A stretch of 31,825 nucleotides of DNA from Candidatus Brocadiales bacterium (GTDB lineage Bacteria; Planctomycetota; Brocadiia; Brocadiales; Bathyanammoxibiaceae), in the NCBI GenBank assembly GCA_030586765.1, contig JAUQZZ010000003.1:1-31825 (forward strand), in the 5' to 3' direction. This document shows positions 7,665 to 14,921 of the stretch, one piece after another. Position 1 is the first letter of the stretch. The number at the start of each line of letters is the position of its first letter. The position numbers and the translations under genes were made by a program. The notes beneath the pieces were generated by a model. That model was not told the DNA's origin. It saw only the letters and a program-made list of their open reading frames with translations, and made no database searches.

Positions 7665-9668
7665 TTAAGGTCTGATTAACTGGACCCTCTGCGATTGGAA
7701 ACCAAAAGGCTTAAAGCGTACTGCTCCAGCTTCGTAGAACCTACTAAAGAATTCCAAGAATATAAGCCTTGCCGGGTGTACAAAGGAGCCGATGATGCTT
7801 ATGAAGAAATTCAATAAATGGCCAAATACCAGGACCAGGATGAAGAATATTATCCCTGCCGAGCCTACCAGGCTGGCTATAATGTTAAAGGACATGGCTA
7901 TTATGGAGGTAGTAAGCCCCAGGGCCAGGAGCCTGGAATAGGATATTACATCGCTTATAAAGGAGGTGCACCCATAGGTGCCAAGGATACCATATATGCT
8001 TACTAACCCTGTTATGAGCTTTAATACCAGGCCCTCTTCCCTGCGACCCTGACTGAGGAAGAGCCCCACTGTCCCGAAGATGAGCAAGACCTTACCCACC
8101 TTTATCACTCCAGGGGGTAGAGGGATAAAGATGGAACTGACTACTAGAACCAGACCAGTTAGGAAGATGAGCCAGAGTCCTCCATCCAGTAGGGCGTCAA
8201 AGGGCCTCCCAAGTCTGAACTCTCTATACATTCTTAAGGCCAGGGCATAGAATTGGTTAAGTATACCAAGCCCTAATACAAAGGCTAGGGAGAGCATTAT
8301 GTTGGAAAGGGGGTCTACGAGGCATGTAGCCTCCTTCAGGCGGAGGAGGAGATTTCCTTCCCCTAGATACTTAGGGTCGTAGAGGTCGCCTGCCCACCCC
8401 CCTGTCAGGGCACCGCATACGGCGGTGCTTACCCCAGCGTAGAGGAATAGTTTGAAGAAATTTCTGAGGTTTGGGTGCGTCCTGAATCGCCGCATCAACC
8501 CATAAGAAAGGCCCATGAGGCATAGCCCGTATATGGCGTCACTAAAACAGAGGCCAAAGAAGAACAAGAAGTTGAGGATGATATAGGGTGTTGGGTCAAA
8601 GGCAAAGTAATTCGGGAGGCCAAACATGTTTACCAGGAACTGGGCAGGACGGAAGAAGGGGCCAAGAGATAGGGATACAGGGACATTCTCCTCGGGGGTG
8701 GGGTCTTCATAAAGGCTTGTGGTCTGGAAAAACTCCCTCTGGAGTTCATTCTCTAATCTGGGTATGTCCTTTACCCTTATGTAGCCAGAGACCAGGGCAA
8801 GCCTCTTGGAGGAGGCAAAGTTGGCCTCCAGGCTAAGCCTGTTCCGCTCGCTCTCCCAGTACCCAAGGAGGATTTCCACTGTCTGGTAGTAGTTCGTCAG
8901 TTGCGACAGGGTCTGGCGCAGTGCCTCCTGAATCTCCAGTAAAGACCTTCTTTGGGACTCCAGGGCTGCCACCCTTTCTTCCGCACTTCCAGAGAGTTGG
9001 GGTATTGTAAGTTCCTTAAAATTGTAGGAGTTAAGAAGTGCCAGGACCTTTTCTTTATCCTTAGGCAGATAGCCCAGGATGGCCCTTTGCTGTCTTTTGT
9101 TGGGGGAGGGTATGACCTGCCATGCAAAGAGTTCGTGGGCCTTGGGGTCCAGGGAGAACCTGTCCCAGGCCTCTTGAGGGAAGAGCCCTAATTTTAAAAA
9201 GACCTTCTTCACGGCTCTCAGCTCATCAAAAGACCAGGGTAGACCTAATAGGTCTTGAAGGGATTCTAGCTCCTGTTCGATGTCCCGCAACCTGGCTTCG
9301 TTGGCCCTCTGCTCTGAGCTGAGGGTCTTACAGTTTTCGTAGAAAGGCTCTATTTCTAGGGAGGAAAGGGCCTTTTCTAGTCCCTCCTCTGTTATCTGAA
9401 TGGGGACAGGGAAAAAGCCGTCTATAAAAGACCTATTTCTTTGAAGGAAAGGCTCCAGGGTGGAGGCAATAAATTCCAGTTTTTGAATCTTGTCCTCTGC
9501 CTCTTGTGCTGTTCCTCTGAACCTCCTCAGCAGCTTGGAAGCTGTAGGAAAATAGGAGAAGGTGTCCACTACATGGATAATACCCATCTGATAAAGCCTG
9601 TTTACGAGGGAAGCGCTGTCACGGACTGGCACTAGTAGGTTTATCCTCTTTACCTTCTCAATAGCCAT
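7665..9668 (-). CDS. atpI: A/V-type ATP synthase subunit I (a-type membrane stator)
   Basis: The 667-residue protein has a soluble N-terminal arm (about 1-345, with two coiled-coil stretches at 115-140 and 230-310) and a C-terminal membrane domain with about eight helices from about 362 onward. The segment SYSRLLALGL contains Arg579, the likely essential arginine in helix 7 facing the K ring. The block LNFLFFFGLCFSDAIYGL is typical of the family. It provides the ion half-channels and is the membrane anchor of the peripheral stalks. It starts 1 nt after the stop of subunit H. Confidence 0.96.
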   Translation of the reverse strand: MAIEKVKRINLLVPVRDSASLVNRLYQMGIIHVVDTFSYFPTASKLLRRFRGTAQEAEDKIQKLEFIASTLEPFLQRNRSFIDGFFPVPIQITEEGLEKALSSLEIEPFYENCKTLSSEQRANEARLRDIEQELESLQDLLGLPWSFDELRAVKKVFLKLGLFPQEAWDRFSLDPKAHELFAWQVIPSPNKRQQRAILGYLPKDKEKVLALLNSYNFKELTIPQLSGSAEERVAALESQRRSLLEIQEALRQTLSQLTNYYQTVEILLGYWESERNRLSLEANFASSKRLALVSGYIRVKDIPRLENELQREFFQTTSLYEDPTPEENVPVSLSLGPFFRPAQFLVNMFGLPNYFAFDPTPYIILNFLFFFGLCFSDAIYGLCLMGLSYGLMRRFRTHPNLRNFFKLFLYAGVSTAVCGALTGGWAGDLYDPKYLGEGNLLLRLKEATCLVDPLSNIMLSLAFVLGLGILNQFYALALRMYREFRLGRPFDALLDGGLWLIFLTGLVLVVSSIFIPLPPGVIKVGKVLLIFGTVGLFLSQGRREEGLVLKLITGLVSIYGILGTYGCTSFISDVISYSRLLALGLTTSIIAMSFNIIASLVGSAGIIFFILVLVFGHLLNFFISIIGSFVHPARLIFLEFFSRFYEAGAVRFKPFGFQSQRVQLIRP

Positions 9669-9669
9669 C

Positions 9670-9984
9670 TCAGGACTCGTATATCTTTTTTACTATGAAC
9701 TCCACAACTTCCTCTAGTTTTTTCCTATCCAGCTGTTTAGTGTGGGCCTGGGCCTTCTCAAACTCCTCTTTGCGTTTGTATTCCTCTTTCTGCCTCTGGG
9801 ACTGGATATGTAGTTGTAAGTCCCTTGCCCTGAGCTCGAATTCCTTTTCCGATTCTCTTTTCAGGCGGGCGATCTCTTCCTCTGCCTGGGCCTCCAGCTC
9901 TTTTGCCTTCCTTTTGGCCTCTTCAATTATTCCATCGGCCTGTTTCTCTAGCTTTGATATCTCCTGGACAAGGTCTACCTCCAC
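9670..9984 (-). CDS. atpH: A/V-type ATP synthase subunit H (peripheral stalk, G-like)
   Basis: The 104-residue protein is almost entirely a charged coiled coil (about residues 5-90, rich in Glu, Lys, Arg and Ala), as in AhaH/NtpF-type stalk subunits that pair with E. The opening VDLVQEISKLEKQADGIIEEAKRKA is the typical G/H start. The start is GTG at 9984. Sequence specificity is low for such coiled coils, so the call rests on composition, length and its place directly before subunit I. Confidence 0.92.
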   Translation of the reverse strand: MEVDLVQEISKLEKQADGIIEEAKRKAKELEAQAEEEIARLKRESEKEFELRARDLQLHIQSQRQKEEYKRKEEFEKAQAHTKQLDRKKLEEVVEFIVKKIYES

Positions 9985-10003
9985 AATGGCCCTCCCAGCA
10001 GGT

Positions 10004-10312
10004 CTATTTCTTCAGGGGTTTTCCCAGCTCTTTTTCTATGGATTTAACCTTATCGCCGATATGGACGCGTATATCTTTTCGGTCATCTATGGTAATCATA
10101 GTAGTCACCCTGTCGTTGGTCTCAAGCATCTTGTCATGGCATTTCTTTATGAGCCCCATTACGGTGTTCCAGTCTCCCTCCACAGTGGTGCACATATCGT
10201 TTACTTGATAATTTGCCCCGCTTTCAACCAATGGTTTTAGTGCCTTTGCCAGTGCGCTGTGGAGATGGACACTCTTGCCTCCTATAGGAACCATTCTGAA
10301 ATCGGCAATCAT
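10004..10312 (-). CDS. MTH1187/YkoF-family thiamine-binding-like protein
   Basis: The 102-residue protein matches the small ferredoxin-like-fold family MTH1187 (thiamine-binding protein domain, formerly DUF77). It shows the opening MIADFRMVPIG, then SGANYQVNDMCTTVEGDW and the C-terminal MITIDDRKDIRVHIGDKVKSIE. Some family members bind thiamine or hydroxymethylpyrimidine; many have no proven ligand. It is the first gene behind the promoter at 10363-10390 and ends 19 bp before ATPase subunit H, so it is probably cotranscribed with the ATPase. AGGAGG lies 7 nt before the ATG. A role in the ATPase operon is unknown and I assign none. Confidence 0.88.
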   Translation of the reverse strand: MIADFRMVPIGGKSVHLHSALAKALKPLVESGANYQVNDMCTTVEGDWNTVMGLIKKCHDKMLETNDRVTTMITIDDRKDIRVHIGDKVKSIEKELGKPLKK

Positions 10313-10362
10313 CTTAACCCCTCCTCAGATATTTGATTAACTATAGATTATCACCAGGTGGA

Positions 10363-10390
10363 ATTATACATCATAACACCTTAAATGCAA
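10363..10390 (-). promoter_or_regulatory. Sigma70-like promoter of the ATPase operon
   Basis: On the minus strand TTGCAT (10390-10385) is followed after 16 bp by a perfect TATAAT (10368-10363). Predicted transcription start is near 10356, giving a leader of about 44 nt to the thiamine-binding-like gene, which has a good ribosome-binding site. The 116-bp gap behind metF contains no other candidate. Confidence 0.7.
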
Positions 10391-10428
10391 ACGTGTAGAT
10401 TCAGAGAAAGATTAATGGGTCTGAGGCC

Positions 10429-11421
10429 CTAGCAGGTGGGTACTGCAGATATAGAGGGGGTAGGCCTGGGTAATAAAGATGCCCTTTCCACAAGCTGAGG
10501 GACCACCTCTTCCCACTCTACGGCCATTATATGGATGCCCGCTACGCCCTCGATCTTCCTGAGTTTTTCTATTATCTCCAGGCAGATATCTATTCCTTCT
10601 GTCTTGGATTTCTTTTTTTCCATGCGGGCAATAATCTCATCAGGGACCTCTAGTCCTGGGACATTATTCTTCATATATCTTGCCATTCCCAGGGATTTGA
10701 GAGGTGTTACTCCTGCCAAGATAAAGGCCTTCTTGTGGAGGCCCATTGCCCTCACAGCGGTCATCCATTGGGCAAATCTCTCCACATTATAGACTATCTG
10801 GGTCTGGATAAACTCGGCTCCCGCTTCTATCTTTTTGGCGAGGCGCCGGGCCCTGAAGGCAAAGGGGTCGGCGAAGGGGTTTTCTGCGGCCCCAAGGAAG
10901 AACCTGGGTTCCACCTCTATCTTTGTCCCTGACTGGAGCCGTTTTTCATCCCGCATGGCCTTGACTACGGAGAGGAGCTGGATGGAGTCCAGGTCGAATA
11001 CAGGCTTAGCACCAGGGTGGTCACCAAACTTGGGGTGGTCGCCAGTGAGGCATAGGAGGTTTTTCATACCCAGGGCAGCGGCCCCGAGGAGGTCGCTCTG
11101 TAGGCCAATACGGTTGCGGTCCCGACAGGTCATCTGGATAACGGGTTCCAGGCCCATTTCCAGCAGTATAACCCCTGAAGCAATGCTGGACATCCGCACT
11201 ACAGAGGTTTGGCAGTCTGTGATATTAAAGGCATCAGCATAACCCCTCAAAATATTTGCCTTCCTCTCTACAGTCTCACGGGCGGCTCCCCTGGGAGGGC
11301 CCAACTCGGCGGTAACTACAAATTTGCCTTCCTTGAGGAGCCTCTCCAGATTACTGCCGCTCTTAAGACGGGAAGTCTCTTGTACCTCTGCGGAGGGTTT
11401 TGCTGTCTTTTCTTCGTCCAC
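10429..11421 (-). CDS. metF: 5,10-methylenetetrahydrofolate reductase
   Basis: The 330-residue TIM-barrel flavoenzyme interconverts methylene-THF and methyl-THF. Visible family segments are FVVTAELGPPRG near the N-terminus, DAFNITDCQTSVVRMS, LLCLTGDHPKFGDHPGAKPVFDLDS, FIQTQIVYNVERFAQW and FILAGVTPLKS. About 25 residues precede the barrel and look disordered. The start is GTG at 11421, only 3 nt after the stop of metV, without a clear ribosome-binding site, which suggests coupling. With metV and the GltD-like/MvhD fusion upstream it forms the type of MTHFR unit found in Wood-Ljungdahl organisms, where MetF needs MetV and an electron-transfer partner instead of using NAD(P)H alone. Confidence 0.95.
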   Translation of the reverse strand: MDEEKTAKPSAEVQETSRLKSGSNLERLLKEGKFVVTAELGPPRGAARETVERKANILRGYADAFNITDCQTSVVRMSSIASGVILLEMGLEPVIQMTCRDRNRIGLQSDLLGAAALGMKNLLCLTGDHPKFGDHPGAKPVFDLDSIQLLSVVKAMRDEKRLQSGTKIEVEPRFFLGAAENPFADPFAFRARRLAKKIEAGAEFIQTQIVYNVERFAQWMTAVRAMGLHKKAFILAGVTPLKSLGMARYMKNNVPGLEVPDEIIARMEKKKSKTEGIDICLEIIEKLRKIEGVAGIHIMAVEWEEVVPQLVERASLLPRPTPSISAVPTC

Positions 11422-11424
11422 GCG

Positions 11425-12111
11425 TTAAGATTCTTTTTTCTCTACCCTCAGGTGTTCCAGCACTAATCTGCCAGGGCGAACCGACCAGTCCTTGATAGGC
11501 ATTATTCTGTCCAGGGCCCCTAGGTTACCCCTTTGTTCCATGCGCTCGTATATCAGTTGCCACACGCAAGGCGTTTCCGGGGATACCTCGCAGTGGCCCC
11601 CCAGAGAGCCGCCGCACGGGCCGTTAAGCAGGCTCTTTGCACAGCGGCTAACGGGGCAGAGGCCACCTGTCTCTCCGATAATACAGTTACCACAGCCTAC
11701 GCAGCGTTCCCAATAAAGGCCTGGCTCAATCGTTGCCCCCATAAATACTGCATCTACTCCAGGAAACACCTCTAGCTCAGGGAATTTGTCTGCCAGGCAC
11801 TGTACCCCTACTCCACAAGCCAGGGATATAATTGCCTCACAATCCTTGAACCTTCCTTCTAGGGAATTTATAAACTCTGGCTCGCACTGCCTCAGTATGG
11901 TTTCCTCTTCTATCGTCAGGGGTTGCGAACCCCTTGTAAGGGCCTCCTTCTTTGCCCAGAGGCGCAGGAGGGCAGCCAGCTCTTGTACCTGCTTCTGACC
12001 TCCTACAGGGCGAACCGTCACACACCCACCACAGCCTACTATAGCTACCTTTTTTCGATTCCCTACGTATCGCTTTATATCCTCAAAGGATTTTGGCCTT
12101 GCTACAATCAT
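11425..12111 (-). CDS. metV: Methylenetetrahydrofolate reductase partner protein (MTHFR C-terminal domain)
   Basis: This 228-residue cysteine-rich protein matches the MetV family, a short iron-sulfur/zinc protein that forms a complex with MetF in acetogens. The segment VAIVGCGGCVTVRPVGGQKQV is near residue 22. The cluster-binding C-terminal part is ERCVGCGNCI...GGLCPVSRCAKSLLNGPCGG, followed by CPW-like PCVWQLIYERM and WSVRPG. The gene starts at ATG 12111 with TAGGAAAG upstream, 19 bp after the fusion gene, and runs directly into metF. The likely role is to pass electrons between the upstream flavoprotein and the FMN/FAD of MetF. Confidence 0.93.
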   Translation of the reverse strand: MIVARPKSFEDIKRYVGNRKKVAIVGCGGCVTVRPVGGQKQVQELAALLRLWAKKEALTRGSQPLTIEEETILRQCEPEFINSLEGRFKDCEAIISLACGVGVQCLADKFPELEVFPGVDAVFMGATIEPGLYWERCVGCGNCIIGETGGLCPVSRCAKSLLNGPCGGSLGGHCEVSPETPCVWQLIYERMEQRGNLGALDRIMPIKDWSVRPGRLVLEHLRVEKKES

Positions 12112-12130
12112 GGTCTTTCCTACCTTTTAT

Positions 12131-14182
12131 TTAGTTATGTGAAGAAACAGCACCTAGTTTCTTGAGTTCTTCGAGCATTCCCCCAAGTTTCCGTAAGAAT
12201 TGCTCCCTTGGGCTTGGGGAAAACCACTGGAGTCTCTGCCTTTCCATGCCCAGGGCTGCAATGTGTACTACCAGGTGGTCAAACCTTTTCTTGGCCCAGG
12301 AGTGTCCTTTCTGGAAGGGGCAATCCCCTGGGGAACAGGCCGCTACCACAACTCCATCCACCCCCATCTCAAAGGCCTTAAGGATAAGCAGCGGGTCTAT
12401 CTTCCCTACGCAGGAGACTTCCACTGCCCTTACATTTTCTCCTGCCTCATCCAGTACCTGACTTAGACCGGCGCAGTGGGGGTCGTACTGGCAGAGAAAT
12501 GTGATTATTCTGGGCCTGCCATCTTTAAGAGAGAAGGTCTGGAGGGCCCTTTCCAGGGCAATTCTACCCTGGTCTTCATACCTATCCTTGAGGGTAATGG
12601 CCCTGGCGGGACACTCAACTACGCATATTCCACAAGACTGGCAGTCAGGGCCTATCTTGGCCACCCTTTCTTCTTGAGATATTTCGGGCACATCGTAAGG
12701 GCATACCCTCACGCAGGTGAGGCAGGCCGCACAGAGCTCTGGGTCTACTACTGCACCCGCCCCGCAGTTCAAGCACCTCCGTGCCTCTGCCACGGCTAGT
12801 TGGTCACTATAGCCAAGCTCTACCTCTCCGAAGTCTCTCAGCCTGCTTTCCACAGGGAGAGTGGACATCCTCTCCCTGGGGGTCCTCTTGATGAGACTAA
12901 GCCTTTGGGGAGATAAGTCTTTTAGAGGCGAAGGTCTTTGGGGCATCACTGGTTTTTCTCCCCGGAGGTAGCTGTGTATAGCACGGGCTGCCCTCTTACC
13001 ATGTGCTACGGCCTCGATAAGGGTCCCACCTACCAGGACAGCGTCACCCCCTGCAAAGACACCTGGTCTGCTTGTAGCCATGGTTTCTTCGTCTACGCCA
13101 ATAAGGTCTTTAGGGGTTATGCGAATCCCTGCCTTACTAAAGGTATCAAGTTCGGGTGACTGCCCGATGGCCACTAGGACCTTATCTACTTCCAGGGTAA
13201 ATTCCGAACCAGGGATGGGTATGGGCCTTCTCCTACCGCTAGAATCTGGGTCTCCCAGCCGCATCCTTATACATTTGAGGGTCTCCACCTTGTTTTTACC
13301 AAGGATTTCTACAGGGGCAGCTAAAAGGAAGAATTTTATACCCTCTTCCTCTGCCTCTCTACGGCCTTCTTCCTCGCAGGGCATCTCCTCAAGAGACCTT
13401 CGGTATACAAGGCTTGCCTCCCTGGCACCTATTCGTAGGGCAGTACGGGCGGCATCCAGGGCTGTGTCACCCCCACCGATTATGGCAACCTTGTGGCCTA
13501 TCTTTACTCCTCCGCCAATGCTTATCTTACGGAAGAGTTCCAAGGCGGGTATTACCCCAGGAAGGTCCTCTCCAGGGATATTGAGCCTCGAGGGCCTGTG
13601 GGCCCCTATAGCTACAAAGACGGCCTTAAAACCTTCTTGGAAGAGAGAGTCTATAGGAAGGTCTTTACCAATCTTTACCCCTGTTCTTAGTTCTACACCC
13701 AGGGATAAGGTTTCGTTAATATCCTTGTCCAGAGATTGTCTAGGCAGGCGATAGCGTGGCACCCCCACAGAGAGCATCCCTCCTGGTTCCAGGAGTTCCT
13801 CGAAGATGACGCACTGGTATCCCATTAGGGCGAGGTCATTAGCGGCAGATAGCCCTGCGGGGCCAGCCCCTATTATGGCTATCTTCTCAGGATATTCTTG
13901 TGGAGGTTTTTCCTGGGGTAGGTCAAGGTCTTTATCGGCCAGGAAGCGTTTCAGCCACGCTATGGCTATAGGCTCATCTACTGCCGAGCGCCTGCAGGCC
14001 TCCTCACAGCGACGGGTACAAATCCTCCCGCAGGAGGCCGGAAAGGGGTTTTTTGACCTGACCAGTTGGAAGGCCTCTTCGAACCTGCCCCTGGCAATAA
14101 GCTGTACATAGTCCCTGGCGTCCTGATTTATGGCACAGGCCGCAATACAGGGAGCTTCCTCTATTATATTGGGATTGTCCAA
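12131..14182 (-). CDS. GltD/NfnB-like FAD-NAD(P) oxidoreductase fused to ferredoxin and MvhD/FlpD domain
   Basis: The protein has 683 residues. Residues 1-75 are a GltD-type N-terminal iron-sulfur domain (Cys12, 16, 51, 55, 59, 63). About 98-405 is the two-dinucleotide-binding oxidoreductase, with FAD site GAGPAGL (105-111) and NAD(P)H site GGGDTALDAAR (236-246). About 465-530 holds Cys470/473 and two CxxCxxCxxxC clusters (484-494 and 514-524). From about 555 onward lies an MvhD/FlpD-type hydrogenase iron-sulfur delta domain (Cys564, 570, 591, 616, 621). The start is TTG at 14182 with AGGAG about 6 nt before. No glutamate synthase large subunit is present. Lying upstream of metV-metF, it is inferred to carry electrons between NAD(P)H or ferredoxin and MTHFR, in place of HdrA plus MvhD. 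Confidence 0.9.
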   Translation of the reverse strand: MDNPNIIEEAPCIAACAINQDARDYVQLIARGRFEEAFQLVRSKNPFPASCGRICTRRCEEACRRSAVDEPIAIAWLKRFLADKDLDLPQEKPPQEYPEKIAIIGAGPAGLSAANDLALMGYQCVIFEELLEPGGMLSVGVPRYRLPRQSLDKDINETLSLGVELRTGVKIGKDLPIDSLFQEGFKAVFVAIGAHRPSRLNIPGEDLPGVIPALELFRKISIGGGVKIGHKVAIIGGGDTALDAARTALRIGAREASLVYRRSLEEMPCEEEGRREAEEEGIKFFLLAAPVEILGKNKVETLKCIRMRLGDPDSSGRRRPIPIPGSEFTLEVDKVLVAIGQSPELDTFSKAGIRITPKDLIGVDEETMATSRPGVFAGGDAVLVGGTLIEAVAHGKRAARAIHSYLRGEKPVMPQRPSPLKDLSPQRLSLIKRTPRERMSTLPVESRLRDFGEVELGYSDQLAVAEARRCLNCGAGAVVDPELCAACLTCVRVCPYDVPEISQEERVAKIGPDCQSCGICVVECPARAITLKDRYEDQGRIALERALQTFSLKDGRPRIITFLCQYDPHCAGLSQVLDEAGENVRAVEVSCVGKIDPLLILKAFEMGVDGVVVAACSPGDCPFQKGHSWAKKRFDHLVVHIAALGMERQRLQWFSPSPREQFLRKLGGMLEELKKLGAVSSHN

Positions 14183-14338
14183 TCTTTCTCCTCGATATGC
14201 TGGGGAGGGTATATAAATAAAATATTAATAGATTCTACCTTATATTTCCATATAAATTTGTTGGAAATAGGGCCTTGAAGGGGAATGGACAGGCTCTAGA
14301 GGCAGGACCAGGCAGTTTTCCCAGAAAAAGAGGGGGGA

Positions 14339-14587
14339 CTAAGAAATACCAGTTAGACTAATGTAATAGGCAAATGCAGAGAGAACAAATATGCCACCAA
14401 CTGCAAAGAGTACCAGCGACCAGCGAAGATAAGGAATAAGAAATCTAAGGGCGCCAGTTATCTGAGCAGTATTGAGTTCCGCCCCAAGTGGTATATTCAG
14501 CTTTAAGACGGGATAAGCACCCACAAAACCAGCTATCAAGACCAATAGACCTCCCAAGAGACCCAAGACTTGTACCACGATTACCAT
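14339..14587 (-). CDS. Small two-helix membrane protein, unknown function
   Basis: The 82-residue product has two transmembrane segments, about residues 2-26 (VIVVQVLGLLGGLLVLIAGFV) and 51-76, joined by a short loop. I recognise no family. Two ATGs lie 6 nt apart (14593 and 14587). AAAGGAGG abuts the first and is 6 nt from the second, so the second is preferred. It has its own promoter (14742-14770) and a long leader of about 148 nt. It lies 157 bp upstream of the fusion gene on the same strand and could be cotranscribed with the MTHFR genes; a role as a membrane anchor for them is speculation. Confidence 0.75.
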   Translation of the reverse strand: MVIVVQVLGLLGGLLVLIAGFVGAYPVLKLNIPLGAELNTAQITGALRFLIPYLRWSLVLFAVGGIFVLSAFAYYISLTGIS

Positions 14588-14741
14588 GTTCATCCTCCTT
14601 TAAGAGAAAAGGTTTGAGGGAGACTATTAAAACGTTACGAGAAGCAAAAAGAACTTTCCTGAAGAGGGATGGGCAGTCCAATCTTTAGAAAAGCATGATT
14701 GAGAGGATTATCCCCAACCCCCAGGGGATTAATGAGGCATA

Positions 14742-14770
14742 ACTATATTGCGAGGACTCTGTATTGTCAA
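14742..14770 (-). promoter_or_regulatory. Sigma70-like promoter of the small membrane protein gene
   Basis: On the minus strand TTGACA (14770-14765) is followed after 17 bp by TATAGT (14747-14742). Predicted start is near 14735, leaving a leader of about 148 nt. The -35 hexamer sits inside the 13-mer TTGTCAAGGGAAA (plus strand, 14764-14776), which is also present at the rpmF promoter. Confidence 0.65.
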
Positions 14771-14854
14771 GGGAAAAGAATATTCTTTAGTGTAGCTTTT
14801 AGGTTGACCCACACGCATGAGATAATATTCCGTAGGGAATAATTGTAAAATGTT

Positions 14855-14883
14855 TTGACATGGGAGGTTAGCTTAATTAAAAT
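14855..14883 (+). promoter_or_regulatory. Sigma70-like promoter of nadB
   Basis: TTGACA (14855-14860), a 17-bp spacer and TAAAAT (14878-14883) form a near-consensus promoter. The predicted start near 14890 gives a leader of about 32 nt to ATG 14922. It rules out the upstream in-frame TTG at 14883, which would overlap the -10 element. Confidence 0.7.
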
Positions 14884-14921
14884 TGATTTTTGTAAGGTCG
14901 AGTCAATCCTGGGCTCAAAAG

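Larger units (their letters stand above)
14588..14921. other. Divergent intergenic region between the small membrane protein and nadB
   Basis: This 334-bp stretch holds no gene that I can support. It contains a promoter in each direction (14742-14770 minus, 14855-14883 plus). A 6-bp inverted repeat, ATCCCC/GGGGAT at 14710-14729, falls right after the predicted minus-strand transcription start. The remainder is the leader of the small membrane protein gene and shows no further structure to the eye. Confidence 0.6.

Noticed and set aside
13080..13754. Long antisense open frame (224 codons, plus strand)
   Set aside because: It is fully inside the fusion gene, has low-complexity Ser/Pro/Arg-rich composition and no ribosome-binding site; it mirrors the codon bias of the real gene.
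12131..14182. Annotation as glutamate synthase small subunit (gltD)
   Set aside because: Only the first 410 residues resemble GltD. The protein continues with ferredoxin clusters and an MvhD domain, lacks a gltB neighbour and is linked to metV-metF.
14883..14921. Upstream TTG start adding 13 residues to nadB
   Set aside because: The TTG lies in the -10 box of a near-consensus promoter (14855-14883), so it would not be in the transcript; the ATG at 14922 fits the family length.
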